64,000 bases of DNA from Rubrivivax sp. A210 (GTDB lineage: Bacteria > Pseudomonadota > Gammaproteobacteria > Burkholderiales > Burkholderiaceae_C): assembly GCF_904426505.1 (NCBI RefSeq), contig NZ_CAJGBN010000001.1, positions 496,001 to 560,000 on the forward strand, written 5' to 3'. The stretch's first letter is position 1. Each line of letters starts with the position of its first letter. The position numbers and the translations under genes were made by a program. Below the pieces are notes generated by a model. It was not told the origin of the DNA, ran no database searches, and saw nothing but the letters and a program-made list of their open reading frames with translations. Positions 42,887-52,099 of this stretch are shown piece by piece.

Positions 42887-45800
42887 ATGAGCCACTTTCT
42901 GGACCGACTCACCCATTTCTCATTGCCCAAGGAGACCTTTGCTGGCGACCATGGGCTGACCACCGGCGAAGACCGCACCTGGGAAGACGCCTACCGCAAC
43001 CGCTGGGCGCACGACAAGATCGTGCGCAGCACGCACGGTGTCAACTGCACCGGCAGCTGCAGCTGGAAGATCTACGTCAAGGGCGGCATCGTCACCTGGG
43101 AGACGCAGCAGACCGACTACCCGCGCACGCGCTGGGACATGCCCAACCACGAGCCCCGCGGCTGTGCGCGTGGCGCCAGCTACAGCTGGTACCTGTACAG
43201 CGCCAACCGCGTGAAGTACCCGATGGTGCGCGGCCGCCTGCTGGAGCGCTGGCGCGCGGCGATGAGGACTGCCAAGACACCCGTCGATGCCTGGGCCACG
43301 ATCGTCGAGGACGACGCCGCCCGCCGCGACTACCAGAAGGTGCGCGGCATGGGCGGCTTCGTGCGCAGCAGCTGGGACGAGGTCAACCAGATCATCGCGG
43401 CCAGCAACGTCTACACGATCAAGAAGCACGGCCCCGACCGTGTCATCGGCTTCAGCCCCATCCCGGCCATGAGCATGGTCAGCTACGCCGCCGGCAGCCG
43501 CTACCTCAGCCTGATCGGCGGTGTCTGCATGAGCTTCTACGACTGGTACTGCGACCTGCCGCCGGCCAGCCCGCAGGTGTGGGGTGAGCAGACCGACGTG
43601 CCCGAATCGGCCGACTGGTACAACAGCACCTACATCATGGCCTGGGGCAGCAATGTGCCGCAGACCCGTACGCCGGACGCGCACTTCTTCACCGAGGTGC
43701 GCTACAAGGGTGCGAAGACGGTGGCCATCACGCCCGACTACAGCGAGGTGGCCAAGCTGGCCGACATTTGGCTGCACCCCAAGCAAGGCACCGATGCGGC
43801 TCTGGCGATGGCCATGGGCCACGTGGCACTCAACGAGTTCTACTTCAAGCAGCGCAGCCCGTACTTCGACGACTACGCGCGCCGCTACACCGACCTGCCG
43901 CTGCTGGTGATGCTGAAGGAGCACACCCTGCCAGACGGCAGCAAGACGCTGGTGCCCGACCGCTACCTGCGCGCATCGGATTTCAACGGCAAGCTCGGTC
44001 AGAGCAACAACCCCGAGTGGAAGACGGTGGCCTTCGACACTGCCGGCCGCGCCGTGCTGCCCAATGGCAGCATCGGCTTCCGCTGGACACCCGAAGGGGG
44101 TGTCGACCAGGGCAAGTGGAATCTCGAGAACAAGGAAGCGCGCCACGGCACCGAGGTGAAGCTGAAGCTGTCGGTCATCGAAGATGGCGCGCAGGCGCAC
44201 GAAGTGGTGGCCGTCGGCCTGCCGTACTTCGGCGGCGTGAGCACGCCGCACTTCAAGTCGAACACGCAGAACGGCGACGTCAACTTCGTCAAGGTGCCGG
44301 CCGTGCGCCTGCGCCTGGGCAAGGAAGGTGAGCACCGTGAAGCGCTGGTGGCCACCGTGTTCGACCTGCAGGTGGCGCAGTACGGCATCGACCGCGGCCT
44401 GGGTTCGGGGGCCAAGGACTATGACGACGACGCGGCCTACACCCCGGCCTGGGCTGAAAGCATCACCGGCACACCGCGCGACCAGATCATCACCGTGGCG
44501 CGGCAGTTCGCCGAGAACGCGCACAAGACACACGGCAAGTCGATGGTGATCATCGGCGCGGCCATGAACCACTGGTACCACGCCGACATGAACTACCGCG
44601 GCGTGATCAACCTGCTGATGATGTGCGGCTGCATCGGCCAGAGCGGCGGCGGCTGGGCGCATTACGTGGGCCAGGAGAAGCTGCGCCCGCAGACCGGCTG
44701 GACGGCGCTGGCCTTCGCGCTGGACTGGATACGCCCGCCGCGGCAGATGAACAGCACGAGCTTCTTCTACGCCCACAGCGACCAGTGGCGCTACGAGAAG
44801 CTGGGCATGGAAGAGATCGTCTCGCCGCTGGCCGACAAGGCGCTGTATGCCGGCAGCATGATCGACTACAACGTGCGCGCCGAGCGCATGGGCTGGTTGC
44901 CCAGCGCGCCGCAGCTCAAGACCAACCCGATGCAGGTGGTGAAGGACGCCAATGCGGCCGGCATGGACCCGAAGGACTATGTCGTCAAGGCGCTGAAGGA
45001 CGGCACCATCCAGATGAGCTGCGAAGACCCGGATGCCCCGCAGAACTGGCCGCGCGTGCTGTTCGTCTGGCGCAGCAACCTGCTGGGCTCATCGGGCAAG
45101 GGCCACGAATACTTCTGCAAGCACCTGCTGGGCACCGAGAACGGCATCCAGGGCAAGGACCTGGGCCAGGACGATGCGAAGCCGAAAGAGGTGAAGTGGC
45201 ACGCGGAAGGCCCGGTGGGCAAGCTCGACCTGGTGGTGACGCTGGACTTCCGCATGAGCACCACCTGCCTGTACAGCGACATCGTGCTGCCCACCGCCAG
45301 CTGGTACGAGAAGAACGATCTCAACACCAGCGACATGCACCCCTTCATCCACCCGCTGAGCGCGGCGGTCGACCCGGTGTGGCAGAGCCGCAGCGACTGG
45401 GAGATCTACAAGGGCTTCGCCAAGACCTTCAGCGAGGTCTGCGTCGGCCACCTGAGCGTCGAGAAGGAAGTGGTGCTCATGCCCATCATGCACGACACCG
45501 CGGGCGAACTGGCCCAGCCCTTCGACGTGAAGGAATGGAAGAAGGGCCAGTGCGAGCTGATCCCGGGCAAGACCGCGCCGCAGATCATGGTGGTGGAGCG
45601 CGACTACCCCAACGTGTTCAAGCGCTTCACGGCACTCGGCCCCTTGATGGACAAGCTGGGCAACGGCGGCAAGGGTATCGGCTGGAAGACGGGCACCGAA
45701 GTCGAGCAACTGGGCCAGCTCAACGGCCTGACGCTTGCTGAAGGGGTCAGCAAGGGCATGCCCAAGATCGTCACCGACATCGACGCCTGCGAGGTGATCC

Positions 45801-46693
45801 TGCAGTTGGCGCCCGAGACCAACGGCCATGTGGCGGTGAAGGCCTGGAAGGCCCTCGGCAAGCAGACCGGTCGCGACCACACCCACCTGGCGCTGTACCG
45901 CGAGGACGAGAAGATCCGCTACCGCGACGTGCAGGCGCAGCCGCGCAAGATCATCAGCAGCCCCACCTGGAGCGGCATCGAGAGCGAGACCGTCAGCTAC
46001 AACGCCGGCTACACCAACGTGCATGAGTACATCCCATGGCGCACGTTGACCGGCCGCCAGCAGTTCTACCTGGACCACCCCTGGGTGATTGCCTTCGGTG
46101 AGGCCTTGAGCAGCTACCGCCCACCGGTGGACCTGAAGACCACGGCCGGCATCCACAACATCAAGCCGAACGGCAACAAGGAGATCCTGCTCAACTTCAT
46201 CACCCCGCACCAGAAGTGGGGCATCCACAGCACCTACAGCGACAACCTGATGATGCTGACGCTGAACCGCGGTGGCCCGGTGGTGTGGCTGAGCGAGGAC
46301 GACGCCAAGGTCGCCGGCGTGGAGGACAACGACTGGGTCGAGGTCTTCAACATCAATGGCGCGATCGCGGCGCGGGCGGTGGTGAGCCAGCGCGTCAACC
46401 CCGGCATGCTGCTGATGTACCACGCGCAGGAAAAGATCATCAACACGCCCGGGTCGCAGATCACCGGCGTGCGCGGCGGCATCCACAACAGCGTGACGCG
46501 CATCGTGCTCAAGCCCACCCACATGATCGGTGGCTACGCGCAGTTCAGCTACGGCTTCAACTACTACGGAACCATAGGCACCAACCGCGACGAGTTCGTG
46601 GTGGTGCGCAAGATGGCCAAGGTCGATTGGCTGGACACCCCGCGCGGCGATGAACGCGCTGAGATCGTGCAAGCTCAAGGAGAAGGCGCATGA
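42887..46693 (+). CDS. narG: Respiratory nitrate reductase, alpha (molybdenum) subunit
   Basis: This is the catalytic subunit (1268 residues) of the membrane-bound nitrate reductase facing the cytoplasm; it reduces nitrate to nitrite at a Mo-bisMGD centre. The FS0 iron-sulfur ligands are His50, Cys54, Cys58 and Cys93, at the same numbers as in E. coli NarG. The Mo ligand Asp223 sits in WYCDLPPASP. The N-terminus lacks a twin-arginine signal, as expected for the Nar type. Quinol electrons come through NarI and NarH. It is fourth in the operon, 38 bp after the third narK. Confidence 0.98.
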   Translation: MSHFLDRLTHFSLPKETFAGDHGLTTGEDRTWEDAYRNRWAHDKIVRSTHGVNCTGSCSWKIYVKGGIVTWETQQTDYPRTRWDMPNHEPRGCARGASYSWYLYSANRVKYPMVRGRLLERWRAAMRTAKTPVDAWATIVEDDAARRDYQKVRGMGGFVRSSWDEVNQIIAASNVYTIKKHGPDRVIGFSPIPAMSMVSYAAGSRYLSLIGGVCMSFYDWYCDLPPASPQVWGEQTDVPESADWYNSTYIMAWGSNVPQTRTPDAHFFTEVRYKGAKTVAITPDYSEVAKLADIWLHPKQGTDAALAMAMGHVALNEFYFKQRSPYFDDYARRYTDLPLLVMLKEHTLPDGSKTLVPDRYLRASDFNGKLGQSNNPEWKTVAFDTAGRAVLPNGSIGFRWTPEGGVDQGKWNLENKEARHGTEVKLKLSVIEDGAQAHEVVAVGLPYFGGVSTPHFKSNTQNGDVNFVKVPAVRLRLGKEGEHREALVATVFDLQVAQYGIDRGLGSGAKDYDDDAAYTPAWAESITGTPRDQIITVARQFAENAHKTHGKSMVIIGAAMNHWYHADMNYRGVINLLMMCGCIGQSGGGWAHYVGQEKLRPQTGWTALAFALDWIRPPRQMNSTSFFYAHSDQWRYEKLGMEEIVSPLADKALYAGSMIDYNVRAERMGWLPSAPQLKTNPMQVVKDANAAGMDPKDYVVKALKDGTIQMSCEDPDAPQNWPRVLFVWRSNLLGSSGKGHEYFCKHLLGTENGIQGKDLGQDDAKPKEVKWHAEGPVGKLDLVVTLDFRMSTTCLYSDIVLPTASWYEKNDLNTSDMHPFIHPLSAAVDPVWQSRSDWEIYKGFAKTFSEVCVGHLSVEKEVVLMPIMHDTAGELAQPFDVKEWKKGQCELIPGKTAPQIMVVERDYPNVFKRFTALGPLMDKLGNGGKGIGWKTGTEVEQLGQLNGLTLAEGVSKGMPKIVTDIDACEVILQLAPETNGHVAVKAWKALGKQTGRDHTHLALYREDEKIRYRDVQAQPRKIISSPTWSGIESETVSYNAGYTNVHEYIPWRTLTGRQQFYLDHPWVIAFGEALSSYRPPVDLKTTAGIHNIKPNGNKEILLNFITPHQKWGIHSTYSDNLMMLTLNRGGPVVWLSEDDAKVAGVEDNDWVEVFNINGAIAARAVVSQRVNPGMLLMYHAQEKIINTPGSQITGVRGGIHNSVTRIVLKPTHMIGGYAQFSYGFNYYGTIGTNRDEFVVVRKMAKVDWLDTPRGDERAEIVQAQGEGA

Positions 46694-48213
46694 AGGTCCG
46701 CGCACAGATCGGCATGGTCCTGAACCTGGACAAGTGCATCGGCTGCCACACCTGCAGTGTGACCTGCAAGAACGTCTGGACCAGCCGCCCCGGCGTCGAG
46801 TACGCCTGGTTCAACAACGTCGAGACCAAGCCCGGCATCGGTTACCCCAAGGAGTGGGAAAACCAGGACAAGTGGAACGGTGGCTGGATCCGCAAGGCCG
46901 ATGGCTCCATCGTGCCGCGCCAGGGCGGCAAGTGGCAGCTCCTGATGAAGATCTTCGCCAACCCCAACCTGCCGCAGATCGACGACTACTACGAGCCCTT
47001 CACCTTCGACTACGACCACCTGCAGTCGGCGCCGGAGATGCAGCACGCGCCCACGGCAAGGCCGCGCAGCCTGATCACCGGCAAGCGCATGGAGAAGATC
47101 GAGTGGGGCCCGAACTGGGAAGAGATCCTGGGTGGTGAGTTCTCGAAGCGTTCGAAGGACAAGAACTTCGACGACATCCAGAAGGACATCTACGGCCAGT
47201 TCGAGAACACCTTCATGATGTACCTGCCCCGGCTGTGCGAGCACTGCTTGAACCCGGCGTGCGTGGCATCGTGCCCCAGCGGCAGCATCTACAAGCGCGA
47301 GGAAGACGGCATCGTCCTGATCGATCAGGACAAGTGCCGCGGCTGGCGCATGTGCGTGAGCGGCTGCCCCTACAAGAAGATCTACTACAACTGGAAGAGC
47401 GGCAAGGCCGAGAAGTGCATCTTCTGCTACCCGCGCATCGAAGCCGGCCAGCCCACGGTGTGCAGCGAGACCTGCGTGGGCCGCATCCGCTACCTGGGGG
47501 TGCTGCTGTATGACGCCGACCGCATCCAGCAGGCGGCCAGCGTCGAGCACGACAAGGACTTGTACCAGGCCCAGCTCGACATCTTCCTGGACCCGAGCGA
47601 CCCCAAGGTCATCGCCCAGGCCAGGCTCGACGGCATCCCCGACAACTGGATGGACGCGGCGCGCAACAGCCCGGTCTACAAGATGGCGGTGGAGTGGAAG
47701 GTGGCGCTGCCGCTGCATCCCGAGTACCGCACGCTGCCGATGGTCTGGTACGTGCCGCCGCTGTCGCCCATCACGGCCGCGGCCAACGCGGGCCACGTGG
47801 GCACCAATGGCGAGATCCCCGACGTCAACCAGCTGCGCATTCCCGTCAAGTACCTGGCCAACCTGCTGACGGCCGGCGACACCGTGCCGGTGGTTCGTGC
47901 ACTGGAACGCATGCTGGCCATGCGCGCCTACCAGCGCGCCAAGCACGTGGACGGCGCGGCCAACACCGCTGCCATCGATCAGGTCAAGCTGAGCGTGAAC
48001 GAGGTCGAGGAGATGTACCGCGTGATGGCCATTGCCAACTACGAAGACCGTTTCGTCATCCCCACCACGCACCGCGAATACGCCGAGAACGTCTTCAACG
48101 TGCGCGGCGGCTGCGGCTTCAGCTTCGGCAACGGTTGCAGCGAGGGGGTCACCGAGACCAGCCTGTTCGGCAGCGAGAAGAAGCGCACCATTCCCATCAA
48201 GGCAGGAGTTTGA
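46690..48213 (+). CDS. narH: Respiratory nitrate reductase, beta (iron-sulfur) subunit
   Basis: This 507-residue electron-transfer subunit has four Cys clusters: C16-x2-C19-x2-C22-x3-C26 (CIGCHTCSVTC), CEHCLNPACVASCP, CRGWRMCVSGCP (Trp in place of one Cys, giving the 3Fe-4S cluster) and CIFCYPRIEAGQPTVCSETC. These carry three 4Fe-4S clusters and one 3Fe-4S cluster between NarI hemes and NarG. It overlaps narG by 4 bp (ATGA). Confidence 0.98.
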   Translation: MKVRAQIGMVLNLDKCIGCHTCSVTCKNVWTSRPGVEYAWFNNVETKPGIGYPKEWENQDKWNGGWIRKADGSIVPRQGGKWQLLMKIFANPNLPQIDDYYEPFTFDYDHLQSAPEMQHAPTARPRSLITGKRMEKIEWGPNWEEILGGEFSKRSKDKNFDDIQKDIYGQFENTFMMYLPRLCEHCLNPACVASCPSGSIYKREEDGIVLIDQDKCRGWRMCVSGCPYKKIYYNWKSGKAEKCIFCYPRIEAGQPTVCSETCVGRIRYLGVLLYDADRIQQAASVEHDKDLYQAQLDIFLDPSDPKVIAQARLDGIPDNWMDAARNSPVYKMAVEWKVALPLHPEYRTLPMVWYVPPLSPITAAANAGHVGTNGEIPDVNQLRIPVKYLANLLTAGDTVPVVRALERMLAMRAYQRAKHVDGAANTAAIDQVKLSVNEVEEMYRVMAIANYEDRFVIPTTHREYAENVFNVRGGCGFSFGNGCSEGVTETSLFGSEKKRTIPIKAGV

Positions 48214-48214
48214 G

Positions 48215-48928
48215 ATGAGCTTCTTCAACGCCTCCCCGGTCTCCATGACCAAGACCTTGCGCGTGTTGGCCCACCTGCTGAGCTACCCCGACGCCGAGTT
48301 GCGCGCCCACTTGCCCGAACTGCAGGCGGCATTGCGTGAAGAAGGGGCGCTCAGCAGTGCCCGGCTCGCCGAACTGGACGGCCTGATTACCCGCCTGGCT
48401 CGGCGGCGTTCGCTGGACGTCGAGGCCGACCACGTCGAACTCTTCGACCGTGGCCGCGGAAGCGCGCTGCACCTGTTCGAGCACGTGCACGGCGACAGCC
48501 GCGACCGGGGTCCAGCCATGGTGGACCTGTGCCAGACCTACGAGGCTGCCGGTCTCTTTCTTGCGCCGGGTGAACTACCCGACCACCTGACAGTGGTGTT
48601 GCAGTACGCCTCCACCCAGCCACCGGCACAGGCCAAGGCCTTTCTGGGCGAGATCGCGCACATCCTGCAGGTGATTTTCAGCGCGCTGCTGCGACGCGAA
48701 GCCGCACATGCCTGCGTCCTGGCTGCTCTTCTGGATCTTGCAGGCGAGAAGGCGCAGTCCGTGCCGGTGCCGCCAGAACCCGAGCTTGACGAGAGCTGGG
48801 CCGAACCCATGGCCTTCGATGGTTGTTCCACCCAGGGCCAGGCGCGGGCCGGGCATCCACAACCAATTCAGATCGTGCGCCCCCCCGTGCGCACCGCCAC
48901 CCAAGCCACGCCGGGAGCGTCCGCATGA
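48215..48928 (+). CDS. narJ: Nitrate reductase assembly chaperone, delta subunit
   Basis: NarJ is a cytoplasmic chaperone (237 residues) that binds the NarG N-terminus and is needed for cofactor insertion and membrane docking; it is not part of the final enzyme. The TorD/DmsD-type helical domain is visible (MTKTLRVLAHLLSYPDAELRAHLPEL; LFEHVHGDSRDRGPAMVDL with the conserved H-V-H-G-x-S-R-D-R-G). AGGAG precedes the ATG. The C-terminal 40 residues are Pro-rich and disordered. Confidence 0.96.
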   Translation: MSFFNASPVSMTKTLRVLAHLLSYPDAELRAHLPELQAALREEGALSSARLAELDGLITRLARRRSLDVEADHVELFDRGRGSALHLFEHVHGDSRDRGPAMVDLCQTYEAAGLFLAPGELPDHLTVVLQYASTQPPAQAKAFLGEIAHILQVIFSALLRREAAHACVLAALLDLAGEKAQSVPVPPEPELDESWAEPMAFDGCSTQGQARAGHPQPIQIVRPPVRTATQATPGASA

Positions 48929-49650
48929 ACACCCTTTACAACTTCATCTTCAACGTCTATCCGTACATCTGCCTGGCGGTGTTCTTCATGGGCAGCCTGG
49001 CCCGCTTCGACCGCGACCAATACACCTGGAAGAGCGACAGCTCGCAGCTGCTGCGCAACGGGCAGCTGCGCTGGGGCAGCAACCTGTTCCATGGCGGCAT
49101 CCTGTTCCTGTTCTTCGGCCACCTGTTCGGGCAGCTGACCCCCCACTGGCTGTACGAGATCTTCATGACGGCACCACAGAAGCAGTTGCTGGCCGTGGTG
49201 GCGGGTGGCGTGGCAGGTGGCCTGTGCTTCATCGGGCTCACCCTCCTGCTGCACCGCCGCCTGTTCGACCCGCGTATCCGCCTGACCAGCCACAGGACCG
49301 ACATCGCCATCCTCGTCATCTTGTGGGTGCAGCTGGTCATTGGCCTGTCGACGCTGCCCGCTTCGCTGCATCACGTGTCCGACCCGCAGACCATGCTGCG
49401 GCTGGCCGAGTACCTGCAAGGCATCGTGCTGATGCAACCCAACGCTGCCTTGGTGTCGGGCATCGAGTGGCACTTCCAGGCGCACATGCTGCTGGGCATG
49501 ACGATCTTCCTGCTGTTCCCCTTCAGCCGCCTGGTGCACGTGTGGAGCGGCTTCGGCACCCTGTCCTATCTGGTGCGCCCCTACCAGATGGTGCGGGCCC
49601 GCAGGCTCAATGTGCCGGCCGGGCAGAGCCAGCCACGCCGCGTCGGCTGA
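48925..49650 (+). CDS. narI: Respiratory nitrate reductase, gamma (cytochrome b) subunit
   Basis: This 241-residue membrane anchor with five helices oxidises quinol and passes electrons through two b-type hemes. The heme-ligating His residues are His56, His66, His187 and His205, at the same numbers as in E. coli NarI. It overlaps narJ by ATGA. All four core subunits are intact, so a working NarGHI enzyme is expected. Confidence 0.98.
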   Translation: MNTLYNFIFNVYPYICLAVFFMGSLARFDRDQYTWKSDSSQLLRNGQLRWGSNLFHGGILFLFFGHLFGQLTPHWLYEIFMTAPQKQLLAVVAGGVAGGLCFIGLTLLLHRRLFDPRIRLTSHRTDIAILVILWVQLVIGLSTLPASLHHVSDPQTMLRLAEYLQGIVLMQPNAALVSGIEWHFQAHMLLGMTIFLLFPFSRLVHVWSGFGTLSYLVRPYQMVRARRLNVPAGQSQPRRVG

Positions 49651-49683
49651 ACCCGCTGCCACCGCTTGCTGAAGCTTCACACC

Positions 49684-50463
49684 ATGAACACTTCCACTTC
49701 CGTTCTTCCCCAGGTCAATGACGTTGTGCTGGCCTATCCCGATGAAGGGCTGACGGCCGAGGCCCTTCGGCAGCGCGCCTGTGCCGAACTTCTGCGCCAG
49801 GCGGCCATCCAGGCGGGTCTGCTGGCTGCAGACGATCCGCTGCCCTTGGGTGGAGCCATGACCGAAGCCGCAAGCACGGCCATCGAGTCCTTGCTAGATC
49901 GCGAGCTGCACCTGCCCGAGCCCTCTGAGGACGCCCTTCGTCGCCACCATGCAGCCCAACGCGGTCGCTACGCCGTTGGTGAGCGTGCGCAGCTTCGCCA
50001 CATACTCTTTGCGGTCACGCCCGGAGTGGATGTCAACGCATTGCGGCAACGTGCCGAAGCCTGCCTGCTGGATGTTCGCTGCGCTTCGCCGGGTGGGGGT
50101 GATCGCTTCTCCACGGCGGCCGCTTCCACATCCAATTGCCCCAGCGGCGCCGATGGCGGCGCATTGGGCTGGTTGACGACTGACGACTGCGCGCCGGAGT
50201 TCGCACGCGAGATCTTCGGCAAGCCCGAGGTCGGTGTGCTGCCGCGCCTGGTGCACAGCCGCTTCGGGCTGCACGTGGTGGAGGTGCTGGCCCGGCAGCC
50301 CGGCCTGGACCCCGCGTTCGCGGCCGTGAAATCGGCCGTGGCGCAGGGGTTGCGGCAACAAGCCTTCACCACCGCGCTGCGACAGTACCTGCAACTGCTG
50401 GCTGGGGAAGCCGTGTTGACCGGTGTTGACCTGGAGGCGGCGGAGTCTCCCCTGGTCCAGTAG
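49684..50463 (+). CDS. PpiC/parvulin-type peptidyl-prolyl isomerase (NifM-like)
   Basis: This 259-residue protein has an N-terminal helical part (about 1-105) and a parvulin domain (about 110-225). The domain markers are RHILFAVTPGVD, SGADGGALGWLTTDDCAPEFAREIF and RLVHSRFGLHVVEVLAR, which carry the conserved His and the G-G-x-L-G-W and F-G-x-H-x-V blocks. No signal peptide is seen, so it probably acts in the cytoplasm on Nar subunits. The gene directly follows narI, as in many Betaproteobacteria. The start at 49684 has a weak ribosome site. Confidence 0.88.
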   Translation: MNTSTSVLPQVNDVVLAYPDEGLTAEALRQRACAELLRQAAIQAGLLAADDPLPLGGAMTEAASTAIESLLDRELHLPEPSEDALRRHHAAQRGRYAVGERAQLRHILFAVTPGVDVNALRQRAEACLLDVRCASPGGGDRFSTAAASTSNCPSGADGGALGWLTTDDCAPEFAREIFGKPEVGVLPRLVHSRFGLHVVEVLARQPGLDPAFAAVKSAVAQGLRQQAFTTALRQYLQLLAGEAVLTGVDLEAAESPLVQ

Positions 50464-50485
50464 CCCCGCTCCGACGAGTCGACCC

Positions 50486-51172
50486 ATGGCCGACGAATTG
50501 CTGCAGCGCCTTCAGCGCTTCCAGACCGACGATTTCCCGCAGCACCGCTCGCACTTCAGGTTGCTGGTGGACGATGGGCAGCACCCGATGACACTGTTCA
50601 TCGGCTGCAGCGATTCGCGCCTGGTGCCCTACCTGCTCACCGGTGCGGGCCCGGGCGAACTGTTTCTGGTGCGCAACGTGGGCGCCTTCGTGCCGCCGTA
50701 CGACCAGAGCCAGGGCTTCCATGGCACGGCAGCGGCCATCGAGTTCGCAGTGCTCAACCTGTCGGTCAAGCGCATCGTGGTGTGCGGCCACAGCCACTGC
50801 GGGGCGATCCGGGCCTTGTATGGTGATGTCTCACCGGCTGCCAAGCACTTGTCCCAGTGGCTGGAGCTGGGGCGCGAAGCCGTTTTGCCCGTGGCCGAAC
50901 CCGGGCCCGACGTGCTGCGACGTACCGAGCAGCGCGCCGTGGTGCTGCAACTGGAGCGGCTGATGGACTACCCGATGGTGCGAGAGCGTGTCGAAGCCGG
51001 AACCCTGGCCTTGCACGGGTGGCACTACGTGATCGAGGACGGCGAGGTCCATGTCTTCGATGTTCAGCGCGGCGGCTTCGTGCCCGCGGCGCAGGCCGAC
51101 AATGCGGGCACCGGGCCGTATATGGCCCACCACCCCGAAGTGCAGCGGGATGAAGAGTCCACTCGCTCGTGA
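50486..51172 (+). CDS. Beta-class carbonic anhydrase
   Basis: This 228-residue enzyme interconverts CO2 and bicarbonate. The zinc ligands and catalytic dyad are visible: CSDSR (Cys41, Asp43, Arg45) and GHSHCGA (His102, Cys105). It lacks a signal peptide, so it is cytoplasmic. It lies 22 bp after the ppiC-like gene in the nar direction, apparently as the last gene of the nar operon. Its likely job there is pH or CO2/bicarbonate balance during nitrate respiration, which is an inference. Confidence 0.95.
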   Translation: MADELLQRLQRFQTDDFPQHRSHFRLLVDDGQHPMTLFIGCSDSRLVPYLLTGAGPGELFLVRNVGAFVPPYDQSQGFHGTAAAIEFAVLNLSVKRIVVCGHSHCGAIRALYGDVSPAAKHLSQWLELGREAVLPVAEPGPDVLRRTEQRAVVLQLERLMDYPMVRERVEAGTLALHGWHYVIEDGEVHVFDVQRGGFVPAAQADNAGTGPYMAHHPEVQRDEESTRS

Positions 51173-51188
51173 AGGGGCGAGCGTTCGT

Positions 51189-51593
51189 TCAGCCCAGTTG
51201 AACGGCCTCGCCCTGGCGGTCGAACGGAATCATGCCGCTCAGCTTGCCGGACTTCACCGCCTCCACCATGCGCGTGAGCGCGGCTTCCACCTGGGCCGAC
51301 GTGGGGGGCTGCCTTCCCTGGCCGGACAAGGCTGCGGCAAAGACCAAGGCCCAGTCCTGACCCATGGAAACGGCTTCAGCCTGCAACGCGCCGAAGTCCT
51401 TCAAGTCGGCAGGGTCCTTGTCGACGCACATCAGCGGTGTCAGCTCGCCGGATTCGCCGGCTTCAAAGCGTGCCCGCTGTTCGGCCGTGGCGTCTGGGGG
51501 AAGGCTCGCCGCAGCAAACACCAGCAAGAGAAGCTGCGCGTCGGGTTGCTGCCGAGCTGCTGCCAGCAGGTCGTTGAAGTGACTGATTTCCAT
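51189..51593 (-). CDS. Conserved hypothetical protein in the nar cluster
   Basis: This 134-residue cytosolic protein (MEISHFNDLLAAARQQPD; QLLLLVFAAASLPPDATAEQRARFEAGESGELTPLMCVDKDP; VFAAALSGQGRQPPTSAQVEAALTRMVEAV) is of even helical composition. It is antisense to the operon direction and head to head with sirB2. I do not recognise the family. Its protein-like composition supports it, although the ribosome site is weak. Confidence 0.7.
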   Translation of the reverse strand: MEISHFNDLLAAARQQPDAQLLLLVFAAASLPPDATAEQRARFEAGESGELTPLMCVDKDPADLKDFGALQAEAVSMGQDWALVFAAALSGQGRQPPTSAQVEAALTRMVEAVKSGKLSGMIPFDRQGEAVQLG

Positions 51594-51621
51594 GCCCGCG
51601 AGCTTAGTCGCTTCCATCGCC

Positions 51622-52041
51622 ATGCATGATGTCGCTGGCTGGTATTGGCATCTCAAGTTGGCGCACATTGGCCTGGTGCTGGCCAGCGGTGGCCTGTTCG
51701 CCCTGCGCGGCGCGCTGGTGCTGACGGGGCGGGGCTGGGCGATGGGCAGACCCTGGAGGATGCTCAGCTACGGCATCGACACCCTGTTGCTGACGGCTGG
51801 CCTCACGCTCTGGGCCGTGCTGTCGCTCAACCCGATCAGCAGCGCCTGGCTGGGGGCCAAGTTGCTGCTGTTGGTGCTGTACATCGTGCTCGGCTTGATG
51901 GCGCTCAAACGCGCGCGGACTCCAGCAACGCGCCGCGCCAGCTACGCCGGGGCCCTGATGGTCTACATGATCATGGCCTCGGTGGCGCTTGCGCAACACC
52001 CGCTGGGGTTCTTGCATCGGTGGGCGTCCCATGGTGGCTGA
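51622..52041 (+). CDS. SirB2-family membrane protein
   Basis: This 139-residue protein with four helices shows the SirB2 pattern: WYWHLKLAHIGLVLASGGLFALRGAL, then RMLSYGIDTLLLTAGLTLW and WLGAKLLLLVLYIVLGLMALKRARTPATRRASYAGALMVYMIMASVALAQHP. SirB2 proteins have no settled function; they often sit near respiratory regulators. The start is uncertain (ATG at 51592 or 51622). It precedes narXL by less than 60 bp and is probably co-transcribed. Confidence 0.8.
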   Translation: MHDVAGWYWHLKLAHIGLVLASGGLFALRGALVLTGRGWAMGRPWRMLSYGIDTLLLTAGLTLWAVLSLNPISSAWLGAKLLLLVLYIVLGLMALKRARTPATRRASYAGALMVYMIMASVALAQHPLGFLHRWASHGG

Positions 52042-52099
52042 GGTCAATCAAAAGCTCGATCAGGTACTGCCTGCTTCCGGCCTCCAGTACAGTGCACGG

